Below, piece by piece: positions 5,026-11,916 of a stretch of DNA of 21,106 nucleotides (within the stretch, counting starts at the first letter, position 1; the number at the start of each line of letters is the position of its first letter). The DNA comes from Candidatus Wildermuthbacteria bacterium GWA2_46_15 (GTDB taxonomy: Bacteria > Patescibacteriota > Minisyncoccia > Minisyncoccales > GWA2-46-15): the NCBI GenBank assembly GCA_001823105.1, contig MHTO01000028.1, forward strand, positions 1 through 21,106. The letters are read 5' to 3'. The notes under the pieces were generated by a model that saw only the letters and a list, made by a program, of their open reading frames with translations, was not told the origin of the DNA and ran no database searches. Position numbers and translations under genes: made by a program.

Positions 5026-5661
5026 ATGACGCCTTTTATCAGATTTTTCACCGAAGTCGGCAAACTCCGTAAGGTTCCGCGACGCGGCGGGGTTCTGATC
5101 GGTTCAAAGTCTCCTTCCAGCATCACGGATCATCTTTTTAGGGTCGCTCTCATGGCTTTGGTTTTTGGCCGGGAAAAGAAGGGAAACTTAAATATGACCA
5201 AGGTCTTAGAAATGGCCTTGGTTCATGATCTTTGCGAGCTTTACACGGGCGATAAGAGTCCCTATGACCACAATTCGATTCTACCCGGGGACAAAAAGAA
5301 ATGGCCGGAGTTGTTTGATCGGTGGCCGAGATTGACAACCTCGGAGAAAAAAAGAAAATCTTTGCAGAAATATAAAAGCGAAGGGGCGGCTCTCGATAAA
5401 TTACTCAAGGGTTTGCCTCCGGATATCAAGGGAGAAATTAAAAACAGTTGGGCGGAATACGAGAAAGGTTTGACCAAAGAGGCCAGATTTATGAAACAGA
5501 TTAACCGCCTGGAAACCCTTTTGGGCGCATTAGAATACGGTCGAGAAGAAAAAATCCGTGTTTATAAATCTTGGTGGGTCGGTTCGAAAGAAAGGATTGA
5601 TGACCCGACTTTAATTAAGTTTATGGATTCTCTCGCCAAAGAATTCCCGGCCAAAGACTAA
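5026..5661 (+). CDS. HD-domain phosphohydrolase (YfbR/HDDC2-like)
   Basis: This 211-residue protein contains the HD order expected for 5'-deoxynucleotidases of the YfbR/HDDC2 type: His36 (ITDHLFRVA), His67-Asp68 (ALVHDLCELYTGD), Glu71 and Asp76. These enzymes dephosphorylate deoxynucleoside monophosphates. The final metal-ligand Asp, expected before the LE...ALEY segment, appears to be Asn160 (KQINRLETLLGALEY), so activity could be altered. AGGAGG (5019-5024) stands one base from the ATG, which is unusually close. A terminator follows at 5683. Substrate is inferred only from family. Confidence 0.75.
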   Translation: MTPFIRFFTEVGKLRKVPRRGGVLIGSKSPSSITDHLFRVALMALVFGREKKGNLNMTKVLEMALVHDLCELYTGDKSPYDHNSILPGDKKKWPELFDRWPRLTTSEKKRKSLQKYKSEGAALDKLLKGLPPDIKGEIKNSWAEYEKGLTKEARFMKQINRLETLLGALEYGREEKIRVYKSWWVGSKERIDDPTLIKFMDSLAKEFPAKD

Positions 5662-5682
5662 GAGATCGTTGGAGAAACTTTT

Positions 5683-5704
5683 CCCGCTTAACGGCGGGGT
5701 TTTT
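5683..5704 (+). terminator. Intrinsic terminator after the HD-domain gene
   Basis: CCCGC (5683-5687) pairs with GCGGG (5694-5698) around TTAACG, followed by G and TTTTT (5700-5704). It argues against any polX start upstream of it, such as the ATG at 5669. Confidence 0.75.
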
Positions 5705-5773
5705 AGTTGGAGGAGAGTATTGTATGATAAGGAAACCTTAGCCTCGCTAGGACGAGGTGAAGAAAAGACAAAA

Positions 5774-7504
5774 ATGATGATGAAAAACCAGGAGTTGGCG
5801 AAAATCTTTTCCTCGATGGCTATCTTTCTCAAAATGGACAGCATCGCCTTTCGGCCTCAGGCTTATGAAAAGGCGGCTTTTGCTCTCGAAACCCTAAATC
5901 AAGACGTTGAGGAGATTTATCAAAAGAAAGGAATCCACGGCTTAAAAGAGATTCCCGGTGTCGGTTCGACCATCGCCGAGAGAATCGAAGAATATCTGAG
6001 AACCGACAAAATTAAATACTATCAAGAACTCAAAGAAAAGATGCCGGTTAATCTGGAGGAGCTCCTTGCGGTTGAGGGCATTGGTCCCAAAACAGTGAAA
6101 GAACTCTATCGCCGCTTGAAGATAAAAAATCTCGGAGAGCTGGAAAAAGCGGCGAGAGGCGGGAAGATTCGTTCCTTGGCCAATTTTGGCGAAAAGACAG
6201 AAAAGAATATCCTGCAGAGCATCGAGTTCCTAAAAAGAGGCCGCGGCCGGTTTTTACTGGGAGAGATTCTGCCCGAGATAGAAGAAATCGCCCTGAAGCT
6301 CAAAGAATTAAAAGAAGTCGAAAGAGTCAGTCTGGCCGGATCATTGCGGCGACGCCAGGAAACGATTGGCGATGCCGATATTTTAGTCGTCAGTCAAAAA
6401 CCCCAGCCCGTCGTCAATTTTTTTGTGACTCTGCCCGGCATCGTTAAAATCTGGGGTCAGGGCCAAACCAAGGCTTCCATCCGGCTGAGAAGAGGGATTG
6501 ACATCGATTTAAGAATCGTGCCCAAGAAGAGTTACGGCGCCGCTCTTCAGTATTTCACCGGTTCCAAAGAGCACAATATCATGATCAGGAAAATGGCCAT
6601 GGAAAAGGGATTAAAGCTGAACGAGTACGGTCTTTTTAAGGGGCCAAAGACGATGGCCAGCGAAAGCGAGGAAGACATTTATCGGGCCATTGGCCTTCCT
6701 TTAATTGAGCCAGAGTTAAGAGAGGGCCAAGGAGAGATCGAAGCGGCCCTTCGTAAACTACCCGGATTGCCAAAACTAATCGAATATAAGAATATTCGGG
6801 GAGATCTTCATTGTCATTCCAGCTGGGACGGGGGACGCAACACCATTTTAGAAATGGCTCAAGCGGCCCAACAAAGAGGTTATCAATATTTGGGGATTGC
6901 CGATCACACCAAGTTTTTAAGGATCGAGCGCGGTCTGGACGAAAGACAGCTCTTAAGGCAGAGGAAAGAAATAGAAAAATTAAATGCCAAATTCCATAAA
7001 TTCCGAATATTACAAGGCTGTGAGGCCAATATCCTAAATGATGGTTCGATCGACATTAAAGATGAAGCCTTGGCCGAACTCGATTTTGTCATTGCCGGAG
7101 TCCACTCCAATCTTAAAATGACCAAAGAGCAAATGACCCGGCGCTTGATCCGAGCCATGAGGAATCCTCACGTTGACATCATTTCTCACCCGACCGGCCG
7201 TTTGCTGCAGAGACGAGACGAATATCAGATTGATCTCGACGCCGTCTTGAAAGTCGCCCAAGAAACAAAAACCGTCCTCGAAATTAATTCTTTTCCGGAG
7301 AGACTCGATTTAAAAGACGTTAACATCCGCCGGGCCAAATCTTTGGGCATTAAAATGGTCATCAATACCGATTCTCACATGAAAGAACAGATGAGGTTTA
7401 TCGAGCTGGGGGTGGCCCAGGCCCGGAGGGGCTGGGCCGAGAAGTCCGATATCATTAATTGCTGGCCCTTGGCCAAGCTCTTGACTTTTTTGAAAGTTAT
7501 TTAG
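5774..7504 (+). CDS. polX: DNA polymerase X family protein with PHP domain (PolX)
   Basis: The 576-residue protein is a full bacterial PolX. Helix-hairpin-helix elements lie at IPGVGSTIAERI (60-71) and VEGIGPKTVKELY (100-112). The nucleotidyltransferase core has GSLRRRQETIGDADILV, with Asp200 and Asp202 as catalytic acids and a third in GIDIDLRIV (243-245). The C-terminal PHP domain has DLHCHS (His346, His348), ADHT, GVHSN, ISHPTGR and NTDSH, so its metal ligands seem complete and 3'-5' exonuclease activity is plausible. Known roles are gap filling in base-excision repair. ATG 5774 (or 5780) matches the family start; the ATG at 5669 precedes the terminator and is rejected. TATGAT (5723-5728) may be the -10. 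GAGGTG (5755-5760) is partly held in a small stem, 5742-5746 with 5753-5757. The gene ends 8 bases inside convergent rplT. Confidence 0.95.
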   Translation: MMMKNQELAKIFSSMAIFLKMDSIAFRPQAYEKAAFALETLNQDVEEIYQKKGIHGLKEIPGVGSTIAERIEEYLRTDKIKYYQELKEKMPVNLEELLAVEGIGPKTVKELYRRLKIKNLGELEKAARGGKIRSLANFGEKTEKNILQSIEFLKRGRGRFLLGEILPEIEEIALKLKELKEVERVSLAGSLRRRQETIGDADILVVSQKPQPVVNFFVTLPGIVKIWGQGQTKASIRLRRGIDIDLRIVPKKSYGAALQYFTGSKEHNIMIRKMAMEKGLKLNEYGLFKGPKTMASESEEDIYRAIGLPLIEPELREGQGEIEAALRKLPGLPKLIEYKNIRGDLHCHSSWDGGRNTILEMAQAAQQRGYQYLGIADHTKFLRIERGLDERQLLRQRKEIEKLNAKFHKFRILQGCEANILNDGSIDIKDEALAELDFVIAGVHSNLKMTKEQMTRRLIRAMRNPHVDIISHPTGRLLQRRDEYQIDLDAVLKVAQETKTVLEINSFPERLDLKDVNIRRAKSLGIKMVINTDSHMKEQMRFIELGVAQARRGWAEKSDIINCWPLAKLLTFLKVI

Positions 7505-7847
7505 TCTTTGCCTCTTCGACGATCTGCTGGAAGATTTCGGGATATTTTTGAGCGAGCTTGGCCAAGACCTTGCGATCAATTTCGATATTCTTCTCTTTGA
7601 GGCCGTGCATAAAGCGACTGTAAGAAAGGCCGAGGCTTTTGGTGGCGGCTCCAATCTGAATCTGCCAGAGCCGGCGGAATTCTCTTTTTTTGACTCGACG
7701 GTCCCGGAAGGCATAGCGGCCAGCGTGAAAGAGGGCTTCTTTAGCCTGTCTTAGTTTCGATTTTCTGCCCCAGCGAAAACCCTTCGTCTGTTTTAAGATG
7801 TTTTTCCTTCTCTTTTGACTGGTTTTTCCGCCTTTAACTCGGACCAT
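7497..7847 (-). CDS. rplT: Ribosomal protein bL20
   Basis: The 116-residue product is a normal-length L20: MVRVKGGKTSQKRRKNILKQ at the start, then GRKSKLRQAKEAL, RDRRVKKREFRRLWQIQI and SYSRFMHGLKEKNIEIDRK. L20 binds 23S rRNA early in large-subunit assembly and in many bacteria represses its own operon. It is the last gene of the infC-rpmI-rplT run. A 36-base repeat (7854-7889) lies between rpmI and rplT. Its stop codon TAA (7499-7497) lies inside the last codons of polX, and I see no terminator between the two. Confidence 0.97.
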   Translation of the reverse strand: MVRVKGGKTSQKRRKNILKQTKGFRWGRKSKLRQAKEALFHAGRYAFRDRRVKKREFRRLWQIQIGAATKSLGLSYSRFMHGLKEKNIEIDRKVLAKLAQKYPEIFQQIVEEAKTK

Positions 7848-7853
7848 GGCCTA

Positions 7854-7889
7854 ATAGCGAGCAAAGCTCGATATATCGCTACGCGCTAT
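7854..7889. repeat. Short hairpin repeat, copy A
   Basis: Read on the plus strand: ATAGCG, a small hairpin (AGC-AAA-GCT), a CGATATATC segment, then CGCTAT. The outer ATAGCG/CGCTAT arms are inverted repeats. Copy B at 17186-17225 has the same plan with a different inner hairpin. On the minus strand, copy A provides the last codons and stop of rpmI. Confidence 0.55.
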
Positions 7890-8064
7890 AAATAAACTTT
7901 TTAATCCTGTTTAATTCCGACTTGGACAGACGGACCATTTTTCTCTTTCGGCGGATTCTTTTGCCTGACTTCTTGGCTAAATAATGATTTAAGCCAATGA
8001 CCCGGCGCAAGACTTTGCCATTTTTGGTGATCTTAAGGCGTTTCAAAATAGATTTTCTCATCAT
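7879..8064 (-). CDS. rpmI: Ribosomal protein bL35
   Basis: A 61-residue basic protein: ILKRLKITKNGKVLRR, then NHYLAKKSGKRIRRKRK, the usual bL35 core. The N terminus lacks most of the PKMKTH-type start found in standard bL35. ATG at 8064 or 8061 is likely; a GTG at 8070 is also in frame and overlaps the infC stop by one base (TAGTG). The last codons (YSA) and the TAG are supplied by repeat copy A. Its position between infC and rplT is the universal order. Confidence 0.92.
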   Translation of the reverse strand: MMRKSILKRLKITKNGKVLRRVIGLNHYLAKKSGKRIRRKRKMVRLSKSELNRIKKFIYSA

Positions 8065-8069
8065 AATCA

Positions 8070-8609
8070 CTATTGCTTAGAAATAATCATGGTAAAGCCT
8101 CTCGAGCCTTTTTTGAGGTCGGTTTCCAGCTTGACGGGGACGCTTTTGTTCAAAATCTCTAGGAACCGAGTAACTTTCTGCCGGGCGAGATGGCTCAGGG
8201 CTTTCTCCCGGCCGCGCAAAACCATTTCAATGAGAATCTTATTCCCCTGGTTAAGAAATTTTTCTGCTTGTTTGGCTCTAATTTCCAGGTCGTGGGGAGA
8301 GATGCCAAAGGAAAGTCGAATGCCCTTTATCTGTCCGCCTTTCTGTTTTCTGATTTCTTTCTGTTTTTTCTCTTGCCAATAAAGATACTTTCCGTAGTCG
8401 CCCAGGCGGCAAACCGGCGGAACAACCTTTTCGGTGACCTGGATTAAATCTAAATGGCGCCCCTGGGCTAGTTGGAGCGCATCTCTTAAACTAACAACTC
8501 CCAGCTGTTTTCCCGTTTCGTCAACCAATCTGATTTCGGCGGCCCTTATTTGATTGTTAACCGGCGTTCGCTTTAGAATAATTTTTCGATAGTTTTTAAA
8601 ATGCTCCAC
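8070..8609 (-). CDS. infC: Translation initiation factor IF-3
   Basis: The IF-3 signatures are clear: TPVNNQIRAAEIRLVDETGKQLGVVS at the N domain (given here as overlapping parts), then YLYWQEKKQKEIRKQ in the linker and GIRLSFGISPHDLEIRAKQA in the C domain. IF-3 keeps subunits apart and checks the initiator tRNA. The start is uncertain. No ATG exists before the conserved region. A GTG at 8645 would lie inside the tmRNA gene and is rejected. GTG 8609 is listed, giving 179 residues. AUU codons at 8582 or 8579 would give a more typical N terminus and recall the AUU starts known for infC elsewhere. No Shine-Dalgarno is obvious for any of these. Confidence 0.93.
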   Translation of the reverse strand: MEHFKNYRKIILKRTPVNNQIRAAEIRLVDETGKQLGVVSLRDALQLAQGRHLDLIQVTEKVVPPVCRLGDYGKYLYWQEKKQKEIRKQKGGQIKGIRLSFGISPHDLEIRAKQAEKFLNQGNKILIEMVLRGREKALSHLARQKVTRFLEILNKSVPVKLETDLKKGSRGFTMIISKQ

Positions 8610-8624
8610 AAACTTTGCACAGAG

Positions 8625-9004
8625 TGGAGGCGCCGAGAATTGCACCCGGGTCCAGGAAATTTTCCCAAAGAAAGACTACAAGCTTAGCCTAATTTTTCCT
8701 TGAAGCAGAAAAATTAATTAGGCGAATTTTTTCTGCCATTCTTGGCTTTCGCCAGAAAAAGAACACCGTTCTCGATACCCCGCCGTCCCGCTTTCAGCGA
8801 GACTACGAGGCAAGAATGACACCCAGAATGACCTATCGAGATTGAGTCGTCCCAGATGCTGCTCTAAGCGTAAGCTAGAGCAGGAGAACTGAATGAATTA
8901 GCACTTGTTTTTTGCAAGTTCCCGCCCTTTTAAAGAGGCGGACGAGGTCTTGCGCCTCGGCTTGCCTTTCTTGGGGCAGATTTCTGTCGAAGCTTTTCGC
9001 CCCC
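8625..9004 (-). ncRNA. ssrA: Transfer-messenger RNA (tmRNA)
   Basis: The 5' end GGGGGCG (9004-8998), with the conserved TTCGACAG just after, pairs with the 3' end CGCCTCC (8632-8626); A at 8625 is the discriminator. The T arm is CCGGG/CTCGG with loop TGCAATT. A tag ORF at 8902-8864 reads ANSFSSPALAYA then TAG, with resume codon GCT. The stop sits in a perfect hairpin (CTGCTCTA/TAGAGCAG), as in known tmRNAs. A pseudoknot-like segment (CGAGG/CCTCG, CCGCC/GGGCGG) precedes the tag. Length is about 380 nt. The next genomic bases are CTC, so CCA is not encoded, and the T-loop has G instead of the second U. smpB lies 7 bases upstream on the same strand. Confidence 0.95.
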
Positions 9005-9011
9005 ATTGTGT

Positions 9012-9452
9012 TTACCCTAACACCTCTTTGATCTCGCGCTTGACATCCCGCTTTCTGACAACCTCTCTCCGATCGATCCTTTTAATGGGTTTGGCGAGGG
9101 CAAACTCCAGCTTTATCTTCTCGTCGTTAGTATATAGTCTTAAGGGTACAAATGTCAATCCTTTCTGAGAGATCCGGCCCCGGAGATAAGAGAGCTCTTT
9201 CTTCCTTAAAAGAAGCTTCCGGTCCTTTTCCGGGAGATAGCCCGCCGGAGCATTCTTGGGTTGATAGGCGGGGATATGGCCGCCCACCAGGCAGAATTCG
9301 TCTCCTCTGGCGACGACATAGCTTCCGACCAGGCTGGCCCGACCCAACTTGATGGATTTTACTTCCGTACCCAAAAGCACGATTCCGGCTTCGAATTTTT
9401 CCAGGATCTCATAGTTAAAAGAAGCTTTGCGGTTTTCCGTAAAAATACGCAT
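9012..9452 (-). CDS. smpB: SsrA-binding protein SmpB
   Basis: The 146-residue protein has the SmpB core: NRKASFNYEILEKFEAGIVL, GTEVKSIKLGRASLVGSYV, then GYLPEKDRKLLLRKKEL, LTFVPLRLYTNDEKIKLEFALAK and a basic C-terminal tail. SmpB binds tmRNA and carries it to ribosomes stalled on mRNAs without stop codons. ATG at 9452 matches the family start; the ATG at 9497 would add 15 residues that overlap divergent argS. An extended -10 (TGT-TAGAAT) ends 8 bases before this ATG, so the mRNA would be leaderless. Confidence 0.96.
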   Translation of the reverse strand: MRIFTENRKASFNYEILEKFEAGIVLLGTEVKSIKLGRASLVGSYVVARGDEFCLVGGHIPAYQPKNAPAGYLPEKDRKLLLRKKELSYLRGRISQKGLTFVPLRLYTNDEKIKLEFALAKPIKRIDRREVVRKRDVKREIKEVLG

Positions 9453-9460
9453 ATATAGAT

Positions 9461-9469
9461 ATTCTAACA
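9461..9469 (-). promoter_or_regulatory. Extended -10 promoter of smpB
   Basis: On the minus strand TGT-TAGAAT ends 8 bases before the smpB ATG. It lies in the 38-base gap between the divergent smpB and argS genes, so signals for both genes must share this gap or extend into the coding regions. Confidence 0.5.
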
Positions 9470-9490
9470 GAATCGTGTTAAAACTTAAAT

Positions 9491-11227
9491 ATGACAAGTT
9501 TGTCTGAGAAAATCAAAAAATGCGTTTTAGGGGCGGCGTTGGCGATTTTGAAGAAAAAAATCGTGGCGAACGATCTTGTTTTAGAGTTTCCCGAAAACGA
9601 GACTTTCGGCGATTACTCCACCAATTTCGCCCTGCATTCCTGGCCGGAATCCGGGTTTAAAAATCCGTCTGAATTTGCCGCGGCGCTGGCGATAAAACTC
9701 CGAAAAGACAATGATTTGGCAAAAATTGTTTCCAAAATCGAAGTGGCCGGCCCCGGCTTTATTAATTTTTGGCTTAAAAAAGAAATTTTAATTGAAAATC
9801 TTGGAGAGATCTTAAAGAGAAAGGAAAAATATGGCGTTTCGCAAATTAATAAGGATAAAACCGCGATCGTTGAGTACTCTTCGCCGAATATCGCCAAGCC
9901 ATTCACAATAGGACACTTAAGATCAACTATTATTGGCGACGCCATAGCCAATCTCTTGCAAGCAACGGGCTGGAAAGTATACAGAGACAATCATTTAGGA
10001 GATTGGGGGACGCAGTTTGGCAAAATGATTTATGCGATTAAAACTTGGGGAGACGAAGAGGAAATTGCCAAATCAGAAAATCCAGTTAAAGACCTGGTCG
10101 CGCTTTATGTTAAGTTTCACGAACAAGCAGAGAAAAACCCCTCTTTAGAAGACGAGGCGAGAAAGTGGTTTAAAAAACTAGAGGATGGAGACGGTGAAGC
10201 CAAAAGGCTCTGGCAGAAATGCGTTGACTGGAGTTGGCTGATCTTTGACAAAATTTATTCTAAATTAGGAGTGGTTTTTAGCCGCGATTTTGAAGGCGGG
10301 CGCGGACTGGGCGAATCTTTTTTTGAAAATAGAATGAAAGCAGTCATTGATGAATTGGAAGAAAAAAAGCTTTTGCAAGTTGGAAAAGAAGGAGCTAAGC
10401 TGGTATTTTTTGAAAAAGACAAATACCCGCCAGCGATGATATTGAAAAAAGACGGCGCCACTCTATACCACACCCGGGACTTGGCCACCGACAAGTATCG
10501 ACTGGAAAAGTATAATCCGGACTTAATTATCAATGAAGTTGGCGCCGAACAGACGCTTTATTTTAGACAGCTTTTTGAAATGGAAAAACTTCTCGGTTGG
10601 TATAAAGATGGGCAAAGGGTTCATGTCGGCCACGGTTTGATTAGATTCAAAGAGGGGAAAATGTCGACAAGAAAAGGGAATGTCGTCTGGATGGAAGAAG
10701 TTCTGCAGGAAGCCCAAAAGAGAGCGGTGGAGCTGGGCTCTAACGACACGAAGCTTGCCGAAACAGTTTCCGTAGATGCCCTAAAATACAATGACCTCAA
10801 AAGAGATCCGAAAACTGAAATCGTTTTTGACTGGGACGAAATTATTAATATGAAGGGGAACTCGGGACCTTACCTTCAGTATACCCATGCTCGATGCCAA
10901 GGCGTTTTGGAAAAAGCGAAAATGAATGGTCAAAAAACCGGGTTTGACAAAAAAGAATTTCTAACGCCAGAGTCGGGAGAATTGTCAATCTTGAGATGGC
11001 TGACAAAGTTTCCCGATATTGTCGTCCAGGCGGCCGAACAATACGCCCCTAACCTAATTTGCAACTATCTTTTTAATCTGGCGCAAAAATTTAATTTTTT
11101 CTATTCAAGAGGAAGGATTATTGGCTCGGAAAAAGAATCATCGAGATTAGCATTGACTCAAGCAGTGGCCCAGGTGTTAAAAAATGGCCTAGATTTGCTC
11201 GGAATTAAAGCCCCCGAGAAAATGTAG
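9491..11227 (+). CDS. argS: Arginyl-tRNA synthetase
   Basis: The 578-residue protein is a class I ArgRS. An N-terminal Add1-type domain (about 1-110, with FGDYSTNFAL and VAGPGFINFWL) is followed by SPNIAKPFTIGHLRSTIIGD, the HIGH-type site (GHLR at 141-144). Next come NHLGDWGTQFGKMIYA, DLATDKYR and EGKMSTRKGN (KMST at 390-393). The anticodon-binding domain ends in LDLLGIKAPEKM, the standard terminus. It charges tRNA-Arg, and one such tRNA gene is at 2287. It is divergent from smpB. A terminator follows at 11274. Confidence 0.98.
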   Translation: MTSLSEKIKKCVLGAALAILKKKIVANDLVLEFPENETFGDYSTNFALHSWPESGFKNPSEFAAALAIKLRKDNDLAKIVSKIEVAGPGFINFWLKKEILIENLGEILKRKEKYGVSQINKDKTAIVEYSSPNIAKPFTIGHLRSTIIGDAIANLLQATGWKVYRDNHLGDWGTQFGKMIYAIKTWGDEEEIAKSENPVKDLVALYVKFHEQAEKNPSLEDEARKWFKKLEDGDGEAKRLWQKCVDWSWLIFDKIYSKLGVVFSRDFEGGRGLGESFFENRMKAVIDELEEKKLLQVGKEGAKLVFFEKDKYPPAMILKKDGATLYHTRDLATDKYRLEKYNPDLIINEVGAEQTLYFRQLFEMEKLLGWYKDGQRVHVGHGLIRFKEGKMSTRKGNVVWMEEVLQEAQKRAVELGSNDTKLAETVSVDALKYNDLKRDPKTEIVFDWDEIINMKGNSGPYLQYTHARCQGVLEKAKMNGQKTGFDKKEFLTPESGELSILRWLTKFPDIVVQAAEQYAPNLICNYLFNLAQKFNFFYSRGRIIGSEKESSRLALTQAVAQVLKNGLDLLGIKAPEKM

Positions 11228-11273
11228 CGTGACATATCAGATGAATGGTCGTTAGCATTGTTTTGCCAAAAGG

Positions 11274-11294
11274 CGGATATGATTATCCGTTTTT
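11274..11294 (+). terminator. Intrinsic terminator after argS
   Basis: CGGATA (11274-11279) pairs perfectly with TATCCG (11284-11289) around TGAT and is followed by TTTTT. Confidence 0.82.
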
Positions 11295-11307
11295 CAGTTT
11301 CGTACAA

Positions 11308-11336
11308 TTGAAAAATAAAGCAGAAAGTGCTACTTT
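11308..11336 (+). promoter_or_regulatory. Promoter of the phosphatase-ileS operon
   Basis: TTGAAA (11308-11313), a 17-base spacer ending in TGC, and TACTTT (11331-11336). The start site would fall at about 11342, on the ATG itself, implying a leaderless mRNA. Confidence 0.45.
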
Positions 11337-11341
11337 AAAAG

Positions 11342-11911
11342 ATGCGACTAAAAAATCACTATTGGTTTTTACGACACGGTCAAACGACCTGGCATCACCC
11401 GGATTTGTCTTACCCCGCCGACAACATGATTTCGGTCCGTCTGAGCTCAGAGGGAAAAGGGCAGATTGAGCGAGCGGCGCCGGTTTTAAAACAAAAGGGG
11501 ATCGATCTCATTTTTTCTTCAGATTATCTACGGACCAAGCAGACCGCGGGAATCGTCTCCCGCGCCTTGGGAATAAAACCCGTCTGGGACAGAAGGCTGA
11601 GGGACGTCCGGCTGGGTCGTTATTACGGCCGCCCCAAAGAAGAGTATTATCGCGACCTGCCCCTGAAAATTAGGTTTCAAAAAAGTCCGAGAGGCGGCGA
11701 CAGCTGGAATGATTTAAAAAAAAGAGTAGCCCGTTTTCTCGAGGAAACAGAAAAGAAGCATCAAAGGAAAAACATTTTGATCGTTGGCCACGGCGATCCC
11801 TTGTGGCTTCTCAACGGCGTCATGAATGGTTTGAGCCAGAAAGAATTGCTCGACATGGTGCGGATTAGAAAAGAATACATTCAAAAAGGAGAGTTGAAGA
11901 AAATCAATTAA
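11342..11911 (+). CDS. Histidine phosphatase (phosphoglycerate mutase-like)
   Basis: This 189-residue protein has the phosphohistidine motif LRHGQT (10-15, catalytic His12), the SSDYLRTKQTA stretch with its arginine, and the second catalytic His in VGHGDP (His150). Family members range from cofactor-dependent mutases to nucleotide and alpha-ribazole phosphatases, and the substrate cannot be told from sequence. The stop is 5 bases before ileS, so the two are almost surely co-transcribed. This could indicate a link to translation or simply packing. A leaderless start at 11342 is likely from the promoter at 11308. Confidence 0.82.
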   Translation: MRLKNHYWFLRHGQTTWHHPDLSYPADNMISVRLSSEGKGQIERAAPVLKQKGIDLIFSSDYLRTKQTAGIVSRALGIKPVWDRRLRDVRLGRYYGRPKEEYYRDLPLKIRFQKSPRGGDSWNDLKKRVARFLEETEKKHQRKNILIVGHGDPLWLLNGVMNGLSQKELLDMVRIRKEYIQKGELKKIN

Positions 11912-11916
11912 CCAAT

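Noticed and set aside
5669..5773. Upstream ATG extension of polX
   Set aside because: It would place the HD-gene terminator inside polX, and the PolX family begins at the MKNQELAKIF segment.
8610..8645. GTG at 8645 as the start of infC
   Set aside because: The first residues would be encoded by the tmRNA T arm and acceptor stem, and they show no IF-3 similarity.
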